Source of the DNA: Hyphomicrobium_A sp035517115 | GTDB taxonomy: Bacteria > Pseudomonadota > Alphaproteobacteria > Rhizobiales > Hyphomicrobiaceae | Assembly: GCA_035517115.1 (NCBI GenBank) | Contig: DATIZL010000098.1 | Coordinates: 1-15,570 of the forward strand | Direction of reading: 5' to 3' | Length of the DNA stretch: 15,570 nt | Part shown: one piece after another, positions 14,058 to 15,570 of the stretch | How the letters are laid out: each line of letters opens with the position of its first letter | How positions within the stretch are numbered: position 1 is the stretch's first letter | Made by a program: the position numbers and the translations under genes | Notes under the pieces: model-generated | What the model was told of the DNA's origin: nothing | Databases searched by the model: none | The model's input: only the letters and a program-made list of their open reading frames with translations

Positions 14058-15386
14058 ATGGCCCAGACTTTCGATCTCATGCTTAGGGGGGCGAGCGTCG
14101 TCAACCATGACGGCGAAGGCGTCCGCGATATAGGCATCCGGGACGGACGCATCGCAGCCCTCGGAGAGCTGGGTTCGGCCGCCGCGGCGGAGACGATTGA
14201 CGCGCACGGGCTGCACATCCTCCCGGGCGTCATCGATACCCAGGTGCATTTCCGCGAGCCGGGGCTCGAGCACAAGGAGGACCTCGAGACGGGCAGCCGC
14301 GCAACCGTGCTCGGCGGTGTAACCGCTGTGTTCGAGATGCCCAACACCAAGCCGTTGACGACGAGTTCCGCGACGCTTGCCGACAAGGTTGCGCGCGCCA
14401 AGGGCCGCATGTTCTGCGATTTCGCCTTCTACGTCGGCGGCACGCGCGAGAATATCGATGATATCCCTCGGCTCGAGCGGCTCGAGGGCTCAGCCGGCAT
14501 CAAGGTGTTCATGGGTTCCTCGACCGGTGATTTGCTGGTCGACGACGAACCTTCGCTCGCCCGCATCATCGGCCGCTTGAGCCGCCGCGCCGCCTTTCAC
14601 GCCGAGGATGAAGCCCGCCTCAAAGAGCGCATGGGGCTGCGGCGCCAAGGCGACCCCTCCTCGCACCCGGTGTGGCGCGATGCCGAAGCGGCGCTCATCG
14701 CGACGAAGCGGCTCGTGTCGCTGGCGGAGCGCTACCGCAAGCGCGTGCACATTCTCCACGTATCGACCGCCGACGAGATGGCATTCCTCGCTGACCACAA
14801 GGGATGGGCGAGCGTCGAGGTCACCCCGCACCACCTCACGCTGGTCGCGCCCGACTGTTACCGCGAGCTCGGCACCTACGCGCAGATGAACCCGCCGGTG
14901 CGCGACGAGGCGCATCGGCGCGCGCTCTGGGGGGCGCTCGCGTCGGGTGTCGTCGACATTTTGGGCTCCGACCACGCCCCGCATACGCGCGAGGAGAAGG
15001 AGCACGCCTATCCTGGCTCCCATTCCGGCATGACGGGCGTGCAGACGCTCGTTCCCGTCATGCTCGATCACGTGAGCGCGGGTCGCTTGTCGCTTTCCCG
15101 CTTCGTCGATCTGACGAGCGCCGGCCCGCAGCGGCTGTTCGGCATCCGCGGCAAGGGGCGCATCGCCGTCGGCTATGATGCCGACCTCACCATCGTCGAT
15201 CTGAAACGCACTGAGACCATCACCAACAGTTGGATCGCGAGCCGCTGCGGCTGGACCCCCTATGATGGCCGCAAGGTCACGGGCTGGCCGGTCGGCACGT
15301 TCGTGCGCGGGCGCCGCGTCATGTGGGAGGGCGAGATCACTGGTGCCGCCAACGGCGCACCGGTCAGCTTCTTCGAAGGCGTCTGA
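14058..15386 (+). CDS. pyrC: Dihydroorotase-family amidohydrolase
   Basis: This 442-aa amidohydrolase closely fits class I dihydroorotase, which cyclises N-carbamoyl-aspartate in pyrimidine synthesis. The N-terminal beta-sandwich strand (FDLMLRGASVVNHDGE) is followed by a TIM barrel: HFREPGLEHKEDLETGS, VFEMPNTKPL, K149 (probable carboxylated lysine, GIKVFMGSSTG), H181 (AFHAEDE), H234 (HILHVST), catalytic/metal D305 (LGSDHAPHT), and a C-terminal sandwich (GYDADLTIVDL). The first histidine of the usual HxH motif is glutamine here (D60-T-Q62-V-H64), although the other ligands remain. From memory, rhizobial dihydroorotases share TQVHFREPG, so this may be a subgroup trait; loss of activity is possible. 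The ATG at 14058 follows GGAGA at 14049-14053. Longer frames extend into the ygfZ gene. No partner pyrB is in view. Confidence 0.87.
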   Translation: MAQTFDLMLRGASVVNHDGEGVRDIGIRDGRIAALGELGSAAAAETIDAHGLHILPGVIDTQVHFREPGLEHKEDLETGSRATVLGGVTAVFEMPNTKPLTTSSATLADKVARAKGRMFCDFAFYVGGTRENIDDIPRLERLEGSAGIKVFMGSSTGDLLVDDEPSLARIIGRLSRRAAFHAEDEARLKERMGLRRQGDPSSHPVWRDAEAALIATKRLVSLAERYRKRVHILHVSTADEMAFLADHKGWASVEVTPHHLTLVAPDCYRELGTYAQMNPPVRDEAHRRALWGALASGVVDILGSDHAPHTREEKEHAYPGSHSGMTGVQTLVPVMLDHVSAGRLSLSRFVDLTSAGPQRLFGIRGKGRIAVGYDADLTIVDLKRTETITNSWIASRCGWTPYDGRKVTGWPVGTFVRGRRVMWEGEITGAANGAPVSFFEGV

Positions 15387-15389
15387 GAG

Positions 15390-15551
15390 CTAGTACCGCT
15401 GTGGAACGTAGCGATTGTACGGCTGCGGAGCGTAGCGGTCGTAATAGGTCGTGGGGGGCCGCGCAGAGACCGCCTGCACCGAGGCCGGCAGGCGCTTGAC
15501 GGACGGTAACCGGCGTGCCGATCGGCGCCAGCATCGCCAGATGCAGCACAT
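15390..15551 (-). CDS. Possible small Tyr/Pro-rich protein or C-terminal fragment
   Basis: On the minus strand this frame ends in TTYYDRYAPQPYNRYVPQRY before TAG, a composition typical of exported Tyr/Pro/Gln-rich tails. Read from the ATG at 15551 it gives 53 aa beginning MCCIWRCWRRSARR, which does not look like a natural start, and two in-frame TGA codons lie just upstream. The overlapping frame that opens MMNEHVLHLAMLAP lacks the repeated tail. I suspect the real protein enters this frame by a frameshift or sequencing error, or starts internally. It ends four bases from the pyrC stop, convergent with it. Confidence 0.35.
   Translation of the reverse strand: MCCIWRCWRRSARRLPSVKRLPASVQAVSARPPTTYYDRYAPQPYNRYVPQRY
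15393..15440 (-). repeat. Two tandem 24-bp degenerate repeats
   Basis: Units 15417-15440 and 15393-15416 encode DRYAPQPY and NRYVPQRY on the minus strand. They match at 19 of 24 bases, and Arg-Tyr, Pro-Gln and the final Tyr are conserved between units. That pattern supports this reading frame as coding. Confidence 0.6.
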
Positions 15552-15570
15552 GCTCGTTCATCATGCGGAA

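Noticed and set aside
15364..15564. 66-aa minus-strand frame starting MMNEHVLHLAML
   Set aside because: It overlaps the pyrC 3' end and destroys the conserved tandem Tyr/Pro repeat seen in the neighbouring frame. At most its beginning could belong to a frameshifted gene.

Overview
The window is about 15.6 kb of GC-rich, densely packed bacterial DNA. Short intergenic gaps, strong NNC/NNG codon bias, an aspartate-pathway nadA-nadB-nadC cluster next to a Nudix-like NadQ-type regulator, a pyruvate phosphate dikinase and a rhizobial-type dihydroorotase together suggest an alphaproteobacterium, most likely of the order Hyphomicrobiales (Rhizobiales). This taxonomic call rests on recognised protein families, not on a database search. 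I saw no tRNA, rRNA, CRISPR array, transposase or prophage gene.

Layout. Positions 1-530 hold a small secreted protein gene followed by a hairpin, plus a decayed, inverted partial second copy at the very edge of the window. Next come a secreted, methionine-rich zinc metalloprotease (530-2080, +) and a convergent M20 dipeptidase (2084-3478, -). The dipeptidase is divergent from pyruvate phosphate dikinase (3631-6414, +), and a 9-bp inverted repeat lies in the intergenic region between them. From 6419 to 13978 every gene is on the minus strand. In transcription order these are ygfZ, tag and an HD-domain phosphohydrolase gene (tightly packed), nadQ-like regulator, nadA, nadB, nadC and a small two-helix membrane protein. 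Divergent from ygfZ is a dihydroorotase gene (14058-15386, +). The last 180 bases contain the probable C-terminus of a small Tyr/Pro-rich protein on the minus strand.

How the genes work together. NadB oxidises L-aspartate to iminoaspartate, NadA condenses it with dihydroxyacetone phosphate to quinolinate, and NadC converts quinolinate to nicotinate mononucleotide, so the cluster makes NAD de novo. Directly upstream of nadA are two closely similar 17-bp palindromes with CTCA...TGAG cores. One fills the whole spacer of a plausible sigma70-type promoter and the other lies between that promoter and the nadA ribosome binding site. The next gene upstream encodes a Nudix-fold protein with a degenerate catalytic box and a C-terminal winged-helix region. 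Together they look like a complete repressor-operator circuit for NAD synthesis, and this is the best regulatory story in the window.

Oddities: three abutting polylinker-type restriction palindromes between nadA and nadB; a dihydroorotase whose first metal-ligand histidine is glutamine; two methionine-rich stretches in the metalloprotease; and an inverted repeat at the window edge whose identity changes abruptly from perfect to diverged.
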